Assembly (NCBI RefSeq): GCF_963576615.1
Contig: NC_088711.1
Span: forward strand, 40,420,621 to 40,484,620
DNA: 64,000 bases
Reading direction: 5' to 3'
Origin: Watersipora subatra
Taxonomy: Eukaryota; Bryozoa; Gymnolaemata; Cheilostomatida; Watersiporidae
Positions 51,801 through 62,446 of this stretch are shown here, one piece after another. The translations under genes and the position numbers were made by a program. The notes beneath the pieces were generated by a model. The model did no database searches and had not been told where the DNA came from. It was given only the letters and a program-made list of their open reading frames with translations. Numbering within the stretch: position 1 is the stretch's first letter; every line of letters begins with the position of its first letter.

Positions 51801-52178
51801 GTTAAAACCCAGTTCCGATTCCTGGTTATGGCATTTTGTTATTTTTATGAGAATTCTTTTCCATTAAAGCAAAAAAAACCGCTGAGCAAAATTAAAACTA
51901 TGATAATATAATAGTGGTTAGTATTTCATGTTGCAACCATGAACAGCCGGGTTTGAATCCTGGTCATGGCATCTAATGTTCTGATAAAAAAACTTCTAGA
52001 TCAGAAAACAAAAAACTTCTCAGCAAGATGGAAACTGAACCATGATCCTATAATTGTTAGTATTTTATGTTGCAGCCTTGAAAACCCAGATTCAAATACT
52101 AGTCAAAGCAATTTATTGTCGTGATAACGGAATCGTTACACTGGAATACAAAAAGCATTCCAGTAAAATTTAAAGCAA
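45766..52178 (+). repeat. Rearranged mosaic of the same monomer classes
   Basis: The monomers are the same classes as in the HOR copies but the long-range order is broken. A block of about 1.14 kb at 45,680-46,820 recurs at 47,690-48,830, 2,010 bp away, and part of it appears a third time around 49,500-50,200. Between the first two, 46,850-47,640 resembles 43,300-44,080 of copy 3. The pattern fits repeated out-of-register exchange near the array edge. Confidence 0.8.
46672..46743 (+). tRNA. tRNA-His(GTG)-like gene, exact consensus
   Basis: Exact consensus inside the rearranged part. Its duplicate 2,010 bp away (48,682) carries a changed loop base (GGCAG) and T-arm (CCAAGTTCG), so one of the pair has begun to decay. 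TTTTATTATTTTT follows. Confidence 0.75.
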
Positions 52179-54560
52179 GCCATGATAGTATAGTGGTTAG
52201 TACTTCACGTTGTGGCCGTGAAAACCCAGGTTCGAATCCTGGTCGTGGCATTTTAATATTTTTATGACAATAAAAGTTTTTGCAGCCAAATCGAAAAAGC
52301 ATCCCAGCAGAATTGAAAGCAAGCCATGATAGTATAGTGGTTAGTACTTCATGTTGTGGCTGTGAAAACCCAGTCCGGAATCCTGGTCATGGCATTTCAT
52401 TATTTTTATGACAATTCTTTTCCATTAAAGCAAAAAAAACCTCCGAGCAATTTCAAAACTATGACAATATAATAGTGGTTAGTATTTCATTACGCAACCA
52501 TGAAAAGCCGGGTTCGAATCCTTGTCATGGCATTTTATTGTCTCGCTAACAAAAAGTTCACATTGGAATACAAAAACAGTCCCAGTAAATAAAAAACAAG
52601 CCATGATAATATAGCGGTTAGTACTTCACGTTGATGTCGTGAAAACCAAGGTTCGAATCTTGGTCATGGCATTTTATTGCCTTGCTAAAAAATATTTCAC
52701 ATTGGGATACAAAAACATCCCAGTAAATTTGAAAGTAAACAGTGATAGTATAATAGTGGTTAGTACTTCACGTTGTGGTCGTGAAAACCTAGGTTCGAAT
52801 CCTGGTCATGGCATTTAATGTTTTGCTAACAAAACTTTTACATCGGAAAGCAAAAAACTTTTAAGCAAGTTTAAAACTGAGCCATGATAGTATAATTGTT
52901 AGTATTTTATGTTGCAGCAATGAAAACCCATATTCAAATTTTGGTCAAAGCAGTTTATTGTTGTGCTAACAGATTCTTCACACTGGAATACAAAAAGAGT
53001 TCCAGTAAATTATTAAGCAAGCCATGATAGTATAGTGGTTAGTACTTCACGTTGTGGCTGTGAAAACCCAGGTTTGAATCCTGGCCATGGCATTTTAATA
53101 TTTTTATGACAATAAAAGTTTTTCCAGCCAAATCGAAAAAGCATCCCAGCAGAATTGAAAACAAGCCATGATAGTATAGTGGTTAGTACTTCATGTTGTG
53201 GCCATGAAAACCCAGTCCCGAGTCCTGGTCATGGCATTTAATGTTTTGCTAACAAAACTTTTACATCGGAAAGCAAAAAACTCCTAAGCAAGTTTAAAAC
53301 TGAGCCATGATAGTATAATTGTTAGTATTTTATGTTGCAGCAATGAAAACCCATATTCAAATTTTGGTCAAAGCAGTTTATTGTTGTGCTAACAGATTCT
53401 TCACACTGGAATACAAAAAGAGTTCCAGTAAATTATTAAGCAAGCCATGATAGTATAGTGGTTAGTACTTCACGTTGTGGCCGTGAAAACCCAGGTTTGA
53501 ATCCTGGCCATGGCATTTTAATATTTTTATAACAAAGTTTTTACAGCCAAATCGAAAAAGCATCCCAGCAGAAATGAAAGCAAGCCATGATAGTATAGTG
53601 GTTAGTAATTCACGTTGTGGCCGTGAAAACCCAGGTTCGATACCTAGTCATGGCATTTTATTATTTTTATGACAATACTTTTCCAGTAAAGCAAAAAATG
53701 TCTCCGATCATATTTAAAACTATGATAATATAATTGTGGTTAGTATTTCATTACGCAACCATGAAAAGACGGGTTCGAATCCTGGTCATGGCATTTTATT
53801 ATTATTATGACAAAGCTTTTCCAGCCAAATAGAAAAAGCATCCCAGCAGAATTGAAAGCAAGCAATTATAGTATAGTGGTTGGTACTTCTTGTTGTGGCC
53901 GATTAAACCCAGTTCCGAATCCTGATCATGGCATTTTGTTATTTTTATGACAATACTTTTCCATTAAAGTAAAAAAAGCCTCCGAGCAATTTCAAAACTA
54001 TGACAATATAATAGTGGTTAGTATTTCATTACGCAACCATGAAAAGCCGGGTTCGAATCCTGGTCATGGCATTTTAATGTCTCGCTAACAAAAAGTTCAC
54101 ATTGGAATACAAAAACAATCCCAGTAAATAAAAAACAAGCCACGACAATATAGTGGTTAATACTTCACATTGATGTTGTGAAAAGCCAGGTTCGAATCCT
54201 GGTCATGGCATTTTAAAATCTTGCAAAATAAACTCCGCATTTGAAATACAAAAAGCATCCCGAGACATTTGAAAGCATGCCTTAAAAGTAGAGCGGTTGT
54301 TACTTTTTGTTGTGACTGAGAAAACTCAGGTTCGACTCCTAGTCATTGCATCTAATGTTCTGATAAAAAAAATTATAGATCAGAAAACAAAAAACTTCCC
54401 AGCAAGTTGGAAAGTGAGCCATGATAATATAGTGGTTAGTATTTTATGTTGCAGCCTTGAAAACCCAGATTCAAATTCTACTCAAAGCAATTTATTGTCG
54501 TGATAACAGAATCGTTACACTGGAATACAAAAAGCATTCCAGTATAATTTAAAGCAAGCC
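52179..54560 (+). repeat. Higher-order repeat order resumes (matches 31,686-33,790)
   Basis: From the tRNA-like unit at 52179, which has the unusual 3' acceptor TCGTGGC, the order follows copy 2 from 31,686 to about 33,790. The shared run includes the unit with the CCCAGTCCGG T-arm, the GAT-anticodon unit and the TTTTAAAATCTTGC spacer unit. About 430 bp around 53,100-53,520 is an extra duplicated stretch. This shows that copy 3 once extended this far and that 45,766-52,178 is a later reshuffling within it. Confidence 0.78.
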
Positions 54561-57500
54561 ACGATAGTATAGTGGTTAGTACTTCACGTTGTGGTCATGA
54601 AAACCCAGGTTTGAATTCTGGTCATGGCATTTAATGTCTTGCTATCAAAGCTTTTACATCGGAAAACAAAAAAACTCCTAAGCGAGTTTGAAACTGAGCC
54701 ATGATAGTATAATGGTTAGTATTTTATGTTGCAACCATGAAAACTCAGATTTAAATACTAGTCAAAGCAATTTATTGTCTTGCTAACAAAATATTCACAT
54801 GGGACTACAACAAGAATTCCAGTATCATTTATAGCAAACCATGATAGTATCGTGGTTAGTCCTTCACGTTGAGGTCGTGAAAACCGGGTTCAAATCCTGG
54901 TCTTGTGACTTTATTGTTTTTACGACAAAGCTTTTCCCATCAATTAGAAAAAGCATCCCAGAATGTTTGAAAGCTAGCAATTATAGTATAGTGGTTATTA
55001 CTTCATGTTGTTGCTGTTCAAACCCACGTTTGAATTTCATTCTTTGCATTTTATTAGTTTTATGACAAGATCTTTCCAATCATTTAGAAAAAGCAACCCA
55101 GTGAATTTAAAAGCAAGCCACGATAATTATTATATTAATTAGTCTTTTATGTTGTGGCCGTGAAAACCCAGGTTCAAATCCGGGTCATGGCAGTTAATGT
55201 CCTGCTAAAAAAGTTTTTACATTGGAAAACAAGAAACATATTTCCAAGCTTGAAAGTGAGCCATTATAATATAGTGGTTAGTATTTTATTTTGCAGCCAT
55301 AAAAATTCAGATTCGAATCCTTGTCAAAGCATTTTATTGTTTGTTAACATAATATTTACATTGGAATACCAAAAACATCCCAGTGAATTTGAAAGTACGC
55401 AATGATAGAATAGTGGTTATTATTACATGTTGCAGCCGAGAAAAACCCAGCTCCGAATTCTGGTCTTAGCCTTTCTTTGTCTTGCAAAAAAAACTTCACA
55501 TTGGAATGCAAACGGCAGCCCAGTAAGTATTTTAAGCAAGCCGTGATCATTATTGTAACACTTAGTACTTCACCTTGTGGCCGTGAAAATCCAGGTTCGA
55601 ATCCTGGTCATGGCATTTTATTATTATTATGACAAAGTTTTTCTGTTCCCTTAAAAAAAGCATCCCAGCAAATTTGAAAGCAAGCCATGATATTATAGCG
55701 TTTATTCTTTCTCGTTGGGGCTGTGAAAACCCAGGTTTGAATCCTGGTCAAAAGACTTTATAATTTTAGTAAGAAAGTCTTTACAATAGATTACAAAAGA
55801 TACACCGGTTAGTTTAAAAGCATGCAATGATAGCGCAGTGGCACTATATCATGTTGTTGCCATGAAACCCGCGTTTTAGTTTTGGTCATGGTATGTCATT
55901 GTCTTGCGAATGAAAGAATTACAATAAAATACAAAAAACATCCAAGTAAATTTAAAAACAAACTATGATAGTATAGCGGTTAGTACTTCACGTTGTGGTT
56001 GTGAAAACCTAGGCTCGAATCATTGTCATGGCATTTTATAATCTTGCGAAACAAAACTCCGCATTTGTAATACAAAAAGCATCCCGACACATTTGAAAGC
56101 ATGCCTTTAGAGTAGAGCGGTTACTACTTTTTGTTGTGACCGAAAAAACTCAGGTTCGACTCCTAGTCATGGCATCTAATGTTCTGCTAACAAAACTTCT
56201 AGATCAGAAGACAAAAAACTTCCTAGCAAGAGAAAAGTGAGCCATGATAATATGTTGGTTAGTATTTTATGTTGCAGCCTTGAAAACCCAGATTCAAATT
56301 CTAGTCAAAGCAGTTTATTGTCGTGATAACAGAATGTTTACACTGAAATACAAAAAGCATTCCAGTAAATTTTAATGCAAGCTGTGATAGTATAATGGTT
56401 AGTACTTTACGTTGTGGTCATGAAAACCCAGGTTCGAATCCTGTTCATGGCAGTTAATGACTTGCTAACAAAGCTTTTACATCGAAAAACAAAAAGCTCA
56501 TAAACAAATTTAAAACTGAGCCATGATAGTATAATGGTTAGTATTTTATGTTGCAACCATGAAAACCCATATTCAAATTTTGATCAAAGCAGTTTATTGT
56601 CATGATAACGGAATCTTTACACTGGAATACAAAAAGCATTCCAGTAAAATTTAAAGCAAGCCATGATAGTATAGTGGTTAGTACTTCACGTTGTGGCCGT
56701 GAAAACCCAGGTTTGAATCCTGGTCATGGCATTTTAATATTTTTATGACAAAGTTTTTCCAGCCAAATCGAAAAAGCATCCCAGCAGAATTGAAGGCAAG
56801 CCATGATAGTATAGTAGTTAATTCTTCACGTTGTGGCCGTGAAAACCCAGGTTCAAATCCTGGTCATGGCATTTTAATATTTTTATGACAAAGTTTTTTC
56901 AGCTAAATTGAAAAAGCATCCCAGCAGAATTGAAAGCAAGCCATGATAGTATAGTGGTTAGTACTTCACGTTGTGGTCATGAAAACCCAGTTCCGACTCC
57001 TGGTCATGGCATTTCATTATTTTTATGACAATTCTTTTCCATTAAAGCAAAAAAACCTCCGAGCAAAATTAAAACTATGATAATATAATAGTGGTTAGTA
57101 TTTCATGTTGCAACCATGAACAGCCGGGTTTGAATCCTGGTCATGGTATTTAATCGTCTTGCTAAAAAAAACTTTACACTGGAATACAAAAACATCCCAG
57201 TAAATTTGAAAGTAAACAATGATAGTATAATATAGTGGTCAGTACTTCACCTTGTGGCCGTGAAAACCCAGGTTCAAATCCTGGTCATTGCATTTCGTTA
57301 TTTTCATGACATTTCTTTTCCATTAAAGAAAAAAAACCTTCGAGCAATTTTAAAACTATGATAATATAATAGTGGTTAGTACTTCATTATCTAACCATGA
57401 AAAGCCAGGTTCGAATCCTGTTCATGGCATGTTATTGTCTCGCTAACAAATAATTCACATTGGAATACAAAAACAATCCCAGTAAATAAAAAACAAGCCA

Positions 57501-59420
57501 TGATAATATAGCGGTTAGTTTTTCTCGTAGATGTCGTGAAAACCAAGGTTCGAATCCTGGTCATGGCATTTTATTGTCTTGCTAAAAAAAAATTTACATT
57601 GGAATACAAATTCATCCCAGTAAATTTAAAAACAAACCATGATAGTATAGTGGTTAGTACTTCACGTTGTGGTTGTGAAAACCCAGGTTCGAATCATTGT
57701 CATGGCATTTTATAATCTTGCGAAAAAAACTCCGCATTTGTAATACAAAACGCATCCTGACACATTTGAAAGCATGCCTTTATAGAAGATCGGTTACTAC
57801 TTTTTGTTGTGACCGAGAAAACTCAGGTTCGACTCCTAGTCATGGCATATAGTGTTCTGCTAACAAATCTTCTAGATCAGAAAACAAAAAACTTCCCAGC
57901 AAGATAGAAAGTGAGCCATGATCCTATAATTGTTAGTATTTTATGTTGCAGCCTTGAAAACCCAGATTCAAATTCTAGTCAAAGCAGTTCATTGTCGTGA
58001 TAACCTAATCTTCATACTGGAATACAAAAAGAGTTCCAGTAAAATATTAAGCAAGCCATGATAGTATAGTGGTTAGTACTTCACGTTGTGGCCGTGAAAA
58101 CCCAGGTTCAAATCCTGGTCATGGCATTTTATTATTTTTATGACAATACTTTTCTATTAAAGCAAAAAAAGCCTCCGATCAAATTTAAAACTATGATAAT
58201 ATAATTGTGGTTAGTATTTCATTATGCAACCATGAAAAACCGGGTTCGAATCCTGGCATTTTATTGTCTCGCTAACATTAAATTACATTAGAGTACAAAA
58301 ACTATCCCAGTGAATATAAAACAAGCCATGATAGTGTAGTGGTTAGTACTTCACGTTGTGGCCGTGAAAACACGGGTTCAAATCCTGGTCTTGGCATTTC
58401 ATTGTCTTGCTAAAAACACTTTGCATTTGTAATACACTAAATGCATCCCAGTAAATTTAAAAGCAATCCATGATTGTATAGTGAGTGGAGCTTCGTGTTG
58501 TGGCCGTGAAAACCCAGGTTTGAATCATGCTCATGGCATCTTTTAGTTTCTATAACAAAAATTTTCTATTAAAACAGTAAAAGCATTCTAGTAAATTTAA
58601 AACTACCCTTGATAATATAGTGGTGAGTATTTTATATCGCAGCCATGAATACCCATATTTAAATCCTGTTCAAAGCATTTTATTTTCTTGCTAACAGTGT
58701 CTTCACATTGGAATACAAAAAGCATTCCATTGAAATTTAAAGCAACTCATTGTAGTATAGTGGTTAGTACTTCACCTTGTGGCTGTTAAAACTCAGGTTC
58801 GAATCCTGGTCATCCTTGTCCTTGGCATTTTTTTGGTTTTGCTAACAAAAATTTTACAATCGAATACAAAAACGTCCCAGCAAATTAGAAAGTAAGCCAT
58901 GATAGTATTGAGGTTAATACCTAAGTTTTGGCTCTGTGAACCCAGGTTCAAAACCTGGTCATGGCATTCTATCAATTTGATAACAAAAATTTTACATTAA
59001 ATTACTAAAGTTATCTCCGACTTTCCAAAAGCAATTATTTATTAATTTTGTTTTTTATTAGAATTATTTTTTGGTTTTGTTTTGCTGACAAAAGTTTCAC
59101 AATCGAATACAAAAACATCCCAGCAAATTTGAAAGTAAGCCATGATAGTACTGAGGTTAATACCTAATGTTTTGGCTCTGAGAACCCAGGTTCGAAACCT
59201 GGACATGGCGTTCTATTAATTTGATAACAAAAACTTTACATTAAATTACTAAAGTTATCTCCGACTTTCCAAAAGCAATTATTGGTTAGTCCTTTGCATT
59301 GTGGCTGTGGAAACCAAGGTTTGAATTTTGGTCATGACATTTTAATGTCTTGCTACCAAATTTTTCCATTAGAACGCAAAAAATATCCTCGCAATTTTAG
59401 TAGCAAGCCGTTAGTACTTC
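54561..59420 (+). repeat. Diverged outer monomers of the array
   Basis: Monomers remain countable but differ strongly from the HOR classes and from one another, with indels in spacers and stems (for example around 54,840-55,560, 55,680-55,900 and 58,440-58,800). Less diverged HOR-like monomers are interspersed at 56,030-57,700 and 57,700-58,260. The last recognisable unit, with a GTGGCTGTGG anticodon arm and a T-loop remnant, ends near 59,420. Old unhomogenised monomers at the edge and uniform ones inside are what concerted evolution of satellites normally produces. Confidence 0.85.
58841..59283 (+). repeat. Degenerate pair of edge units, about 243-bp period
   Basis: Positions 58,841-59,039 and 59,084-59,283 align well, including an unusual GTTTTGGCTCTG anticodon region, a complete GGTTCGAAACC or GGTTCAAAACC T-arm, and a tail (AGTTATCTCCGACTTTCC) absent from the rest of the array. 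The period does not fit a whole number of normal monomers, so this is a separate event at the array margin. Confidence 0.75.
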
Positions 59421-60931
59421 TGTCGATAGTCTTGTTAGTCTGTCTTCCCAGCCATAATAATAGACCTTAGTCTGTTTTAAAGTTTTCCACAAGAGAACAC
59501 ACTGCAAAAAATATCACTAACTTTTTATGTTTAACTAGACACCAAATTCATTTACATGAAAGAACAATGAACTAATTCAACACCGAGTTTAAATCAATGA
59601 TAAGTCTATAAAAGTGTGAATTTTATTAGTTTCGTTATGTATTCTATGTATATATAGTAACCTCTGCGCGCATGTTTTATTTTATAAGCCTATATCATTA
59701 CTCTTGTGTACTGCATGCAATACTATTACTCATTTCTGTGTACAAGTATTGCTAGCTCATGGATTGCTGTCTCTGTGTTTATTACCTAGTGGTTATGTCA
59801 TTTGTTACCTAATTGGTTGTCATACCTGTTGTTGTGTCATTGGAATACAAGCGGTCTTGGTGTCAAGTTAGCTGGTGGACTATATGAGGACAAAAGTCTT
59901 TATTACACGTTATAACCCTGATGAATTGTTATTTCTCACAGATTACTGTTGTTGAAAGTTGTTGCTGGTATTCAAAAACACTAAAAAACCGATTTGTATG
60001 TTATAGGTTGACAAGGAAAAAAATCTATGACATATTTATAAGCACAAACATTTTAGCCGTTTGATGCAGAACCTATATTTTATATTAATACCAGTGCAAA
60101 TTTTGTAAAGCTCAATAATAGCAATTTTAAACCATTTGTTTTTACACATCTGAGTTAGTGATGCTTTTCATTTGAAATGGAAAAAACAAAAAAAAAATGT
60201 TTGCCAAGGCCAAGGTTATGGACAACCTGCAAGTACAAAGAACCTTATGAGTTGTAAAAATTTTGGTGATCCGCTTTAGATATGGCAAAATATAAAATTC
60301 AATAAACAGTTTTGAAAAAGCAAACTACTGGCAGATGCTAGCAACCAGCTTGTGTACACTTTATTCTTTTTTAAATTCATTTTATGAGCCCGTCTGAACA
60401 CAATTTACCAATTATACTCTACAGTAATTTTATGGATTTTTTATTGTTCAATCTGGTACCCTGACAGTTCCGTCTGCCGTAAGAGATCGATCATCAGGTG
60501 CTATTTGCACAATTATTGCCCTGAGCAGCAAGGTAGTTGTGTGGTGCAATTTGTCGTGTCCCTGCCTGCCAAACATCAACATGCAAATTCGAATCGTATG
60601 TGAGGTGTTATTTTTTTCTGACACACAAGCATAGCTTTTATTTTATAAAAAAGTTCATGTTTTGAAACTTGGCAGTCATCATTTTTTTAAATGAATGTTT
60701 TACCCTTGTAAAACTATTTTTGTTGATATGCCATGTTTTTCGTGCAGAAAGTTTTTTACTCATTCGAATGTCAGTGAATACGACAACTGAACATTATTTT
60801 AATATCCTAAAAACTTATTAAAATCAGATAAAGTATTAAGATGATCATCAGAATACTGTAGAAACTGTATATTTAGAATGACGAAGCAGAAGGTAACAGT
60901 TTCACTGTTCAAACAAAAACAACAATTTCAG
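59421..60931. other. AT-rich flank, no gene recognised
   Basis: After the last tRNA remnant the sequence becomes non-repetitive. No long open frame, tRNA or element end is seen. A slightly GC-richer stretch at about 60,460-60,610 contains AATTCGAATCG, a poor match to a pol III B box with no A box at the right distance, so I do not call a SINE. Confidence 0.6.
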
Positions 60932-61006
60932 CAAGCAGCATATTTACATAGAAAGTACGTTGTCTGAGGACCTGTTGTCTGGCATCTTTGATCAGCGCCA
61001 GTCGAG
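60932..61006 (+). CDS. Possible internal coding exon, unrecognised
   Basis: This 75-bp segment is preceded by AATTTCAG and followed by GAG-GTAAGATG, a good acceptor and donor. One frame is open throughout and includes the residues LSEDLLSGIFDQRQS. It is less AT-rich than its surroundings. No adjoining exon could be identified on the + strand inside the window, so it may be chance. Confidence 0.18.
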
Positions 61007-61129
61007 GTAAGATGAATGGTTAAATGAGTCCGGTTCCTGTATTGCGATCGATCTCCTTACAGATTAGTCTGTAATAATAAAATCATATATATAGCTTTTT
61101 TGCTGAACTACATTAGTTACTTTATAGAA

Positions 61130-61608
61130 CAGTATAATATAACAATATAATATTTTGTTATACTATACTTAATATACTATACTTTATATAACAATATAAT
61201 ATAACAATATAGTATAACAGTATAATATAATAATATAATAATATAATATAACAGTATAATATAACAATATAATATAACAGTATAATATAACGATATAATA
61301 TAACAGTATAATATAACAATATAATATAACAATATAGTATAACAATATAATATAACAATATAGTATAACAGTATAATATAACAATATAATATAACAGTAT
61401 AATATAACAACATAGTATAACAATATAATATAACAATATAGTATAACAATATAATATAACAATATAGTATAACAGTATAATATAACAATATAATATAACA
61501 ATATAATATAACAGTATAATATAACAATATAATATAACAATATAATATAACAATATAATATAACAATATAACATAACAATATAGTATAACAATATAATAT
61601 AACAATAT
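61130..61608. repeat. 13-bp minisatellite, unit CARTATARTATAA
   Basis: About 36 units of 13 bp, mixing A and G at two positions (CAATATAATATAA, CAGTATAATATAA, CAATATAGTATAA). The first few units (61,130-61,190) are irregular and the rest are in register. Since 13 is not a multiple of three and the unit has no stop codon on the - strand, all three - strand frames stay open and give repeating Tyr/Ile/Leu polypeptides. These are not genes. Confidence 0.95.
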
Positions 61609-61941
61609 ATGGATAAAAGTTTATACAGTAAATTAATCAATTCTTAGCAGTCAATTCCTTAAAACAAAGTTTGACGTTTTAAAAGCATCATTCAGATATA
61701 TATTGAGTATTTCTTTTAAATTTTCATATCAAGTAATTTTTTAATCAGATTTTAGACCATATTTGGATATAAAAATACATTTGAAAACACAATTATTATT
61801 TTACGAAAACTGAGATTTGTTCGTAGCTTTAAACATGATGTGAAAAACATTTTACGATTTGAGCGATTATTGTTGATACTTACCATACTCAGATACTTAC
61901 AAAGACCAAATCATAAACATATCAACGACAAAATCCTCCTC
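61609..61941. other. AT-rich intergenic DNA
   Basis: Nothing recognisable. A 67-codon open frame starting at 61,840 on the + strand has no supporting signals and overlaps the exon-like sequence on the other strand. Confidence 0.5.
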
Positions 61942-62005
61942 TTAATCTTCCGAACCGTATTCGAATCTGCTGAACAGATTGTAACCAAACCTGTTAAAAC
62001 CAACC
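61942..62005 (-). CDS. Possible short terminal exon, Phe/Arg/Tyr-rich
   Basis: On the - strand an acceptor-like TTGTTTTAG at 62,006-62,014 is followed by an open frame of 20 codons to TAA, containing GFNRFGYNLF and RFEYGSED. The RFEY string also occurs in the candidate secreted peptide encoded 300 bp upstream on the same strand (62,246-62,398). That may be a shared motif of two small peptides, an alternative last exon, or coincidence. No donor with matching phase was found. Confidence 0.2.
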
Positions 62006-62047
62006 CTAAAACAATGTGTTACTTTATCAAGTATATCGTATAAAATA

Positions 62048-62092
62048 ATCAGCAATGAGCTAACAATAAATAGTTGTTTGTAATGAAAAGAA
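62048..62092 (-). pseudogene. Duplicated 3' fragment of the small secreted-peptide gene
   Basis: Forty-one bases match the 3' end of the candidate gene at 62,246-62,398 at roughly 80%. Read in the same frame they give L-FITNNY-LLLAHC-stop against V-FITNNY-TSLTHR-stop, with the stop at the same place. Weaker similarity continues about 27 bp into the 3' flank. The 5' part of the gene has no counterpart here, so this is a partial tandem duplicate or a relic of an alternative last exon. Confidence 0.45.
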
Positions 62093-62114
62093 AAAGAAAT
62101 AATATATAAAATAT

Positions 62115-62120
62115 TTTATT
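62115..62120 (-). terminator. Poly(A) signal AATAAA on the - strand
   Basis: TTTATT on the + strand reads AATAAA on the - strand, about 126 bp past the stop codon of the candidate peptide gene at 62,246-62,398. Such hexamers are common in AT-rich DNA, so this is supporting evidence only. Confidence 0.35.
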
Positions 62121-62245
62121 ACCTTATTAATTAGAATTTGGTGTACTGAAGATTATTATAGCTCTATTTACAATATAAATCACTTTTTAGCAAAAACAAC
62201 CGATATTATATTATACTTTTTCATTAAATACAGAATATAACATTG

Positions 62246-62398
62246 TTAGCGATGAGTTAACGATGTGTAGTTATTTGTAATAAAGACACGGGTGTTGTGT
62301 ATATATTCAAATCGAACAAATCCTGCACCACCATAGAAAGTAGCTTTTGTCTTGTGGAGAACAATGCAGAGAATAACAAGGATTACCAAGAACTTCAT
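62246..62398 (-). CDS. Candidate small secreted peptide (50 aa)
   Basis: The frame starts with MKFLVILVILCIVLHKTKA: a Lys after Met, a hydrophobic core of about 12 residues and an Ala at the expected signal-peptidase site. That leaves a mature peptide of about 31 residues beginning TFYGGAGFVRFEY and ending LTHR, with one NNYT N-glycosylation-type site and no Cys. I prefer this ATG (62,398) over an in-frame one 16 codons upstream because its context CAACATG is typical of animal starts and because the upstream residues spoil the signal peptide. A TTTAG acceptor-like site lies 35 bp upstream, which would suit a 5' UTR intron. A cysteine-free, Gly/aromatic-rich secreted peptide could be an antimicrobial, a cuticle component or a peptide precursor. 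I do not recognise the family, and chance remains possible at this length. Confidence 0.4.
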   Translation of the reverse strand: MKFLVILVILCIVLHKTKATFYGGAGFVRFEYIHNTRVFITNNYTSLTHR

Positions 62399-62446
62399 GT
62401 TGATTGTAAGACGTATTGAAAGTAGACCTAAATTATGAAAAAGCAA

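Larger units (their letters stand above)
1..59420 (+). repeat. Giant tandem array of tRNA-His-derived monomers
   Basis: Head-to-tail monomers run without interruption and all point the same way. Each consists of a tRNA-like part (typically starting GCCATGATAGTATAGTGG and ending CCTGGTCATGGCA) and an AT-rich spacer that usually contains a CATCCCAG element and a GAAAGCAA motif just before the next tRNA part. Pitch is mostly 138-140 bp. The tRNA part matches the animal tRNA-His plan: 7-bp acceptor stem, D-arm with AGTGGTTA loop, anticodon loop TTGTGGC (GTG), T-loop TTCGAAT, discriminator A. The array continues beyond the left edge of the window. It could be a tRNA gene amplification, a satellite derived from a tRNA gene, or one derived from a tRNA-headed SINE. 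I see no target-site duplications or poly(A) tails marking separate SINE insertions, so tandem amplification is preferred. Whether any copy is transcribed cannot be told from sequence. Confidence 0.93.

Noticed and set aside
54841-55405. Two open frames of 74 and 83 codons in the diverged edge
   Set aside because: Both run through recognisable, decayed monomers and have the same tRNA-derived residues as the frames in the core array.
58979-59080. AT-rich interval between the two edge duplicates as a possible transposon remnant
   Set aside because: No terminal inverted repeats, target-site duplication or coding trace; it is better explained as spacer drift.
1-59420. CRISPR array
   Set aside because: Repeated 72-nt parts with 66-68 bp intervals resemble a repeat-spacer pattern at first glance, but the intervals are also repeated, units are tRNA cloverleaves and the sequence is eukaryotic.
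1-59420. Clusters of independent SINE insertions
   Set aside because: Uniform head-to-tail orientation and constant pitch, with no target-site duplications or A-tails separating units, favour tandem amplification. A SINE ancestor is not excluded.
60460-60610. Isolated SINE or tRNA relic in the flank
   Set aside because: The only hint is AATTCGAATCG. There is no A box at the proper distance and no cloverleaf.
61158-61640. Membrane-protein-like open frames made of YCYIILLYY repeats on the - strand
   Set aside because: Pure translation of a 13-bp minisatellite open in all three frames.
61840-62043. 67-codon + strand frame starting MKNILRFERLLL
   Set aside because: No domain, signal peptide or supporting signal; the overlapping - strand carries the better exon-like features.
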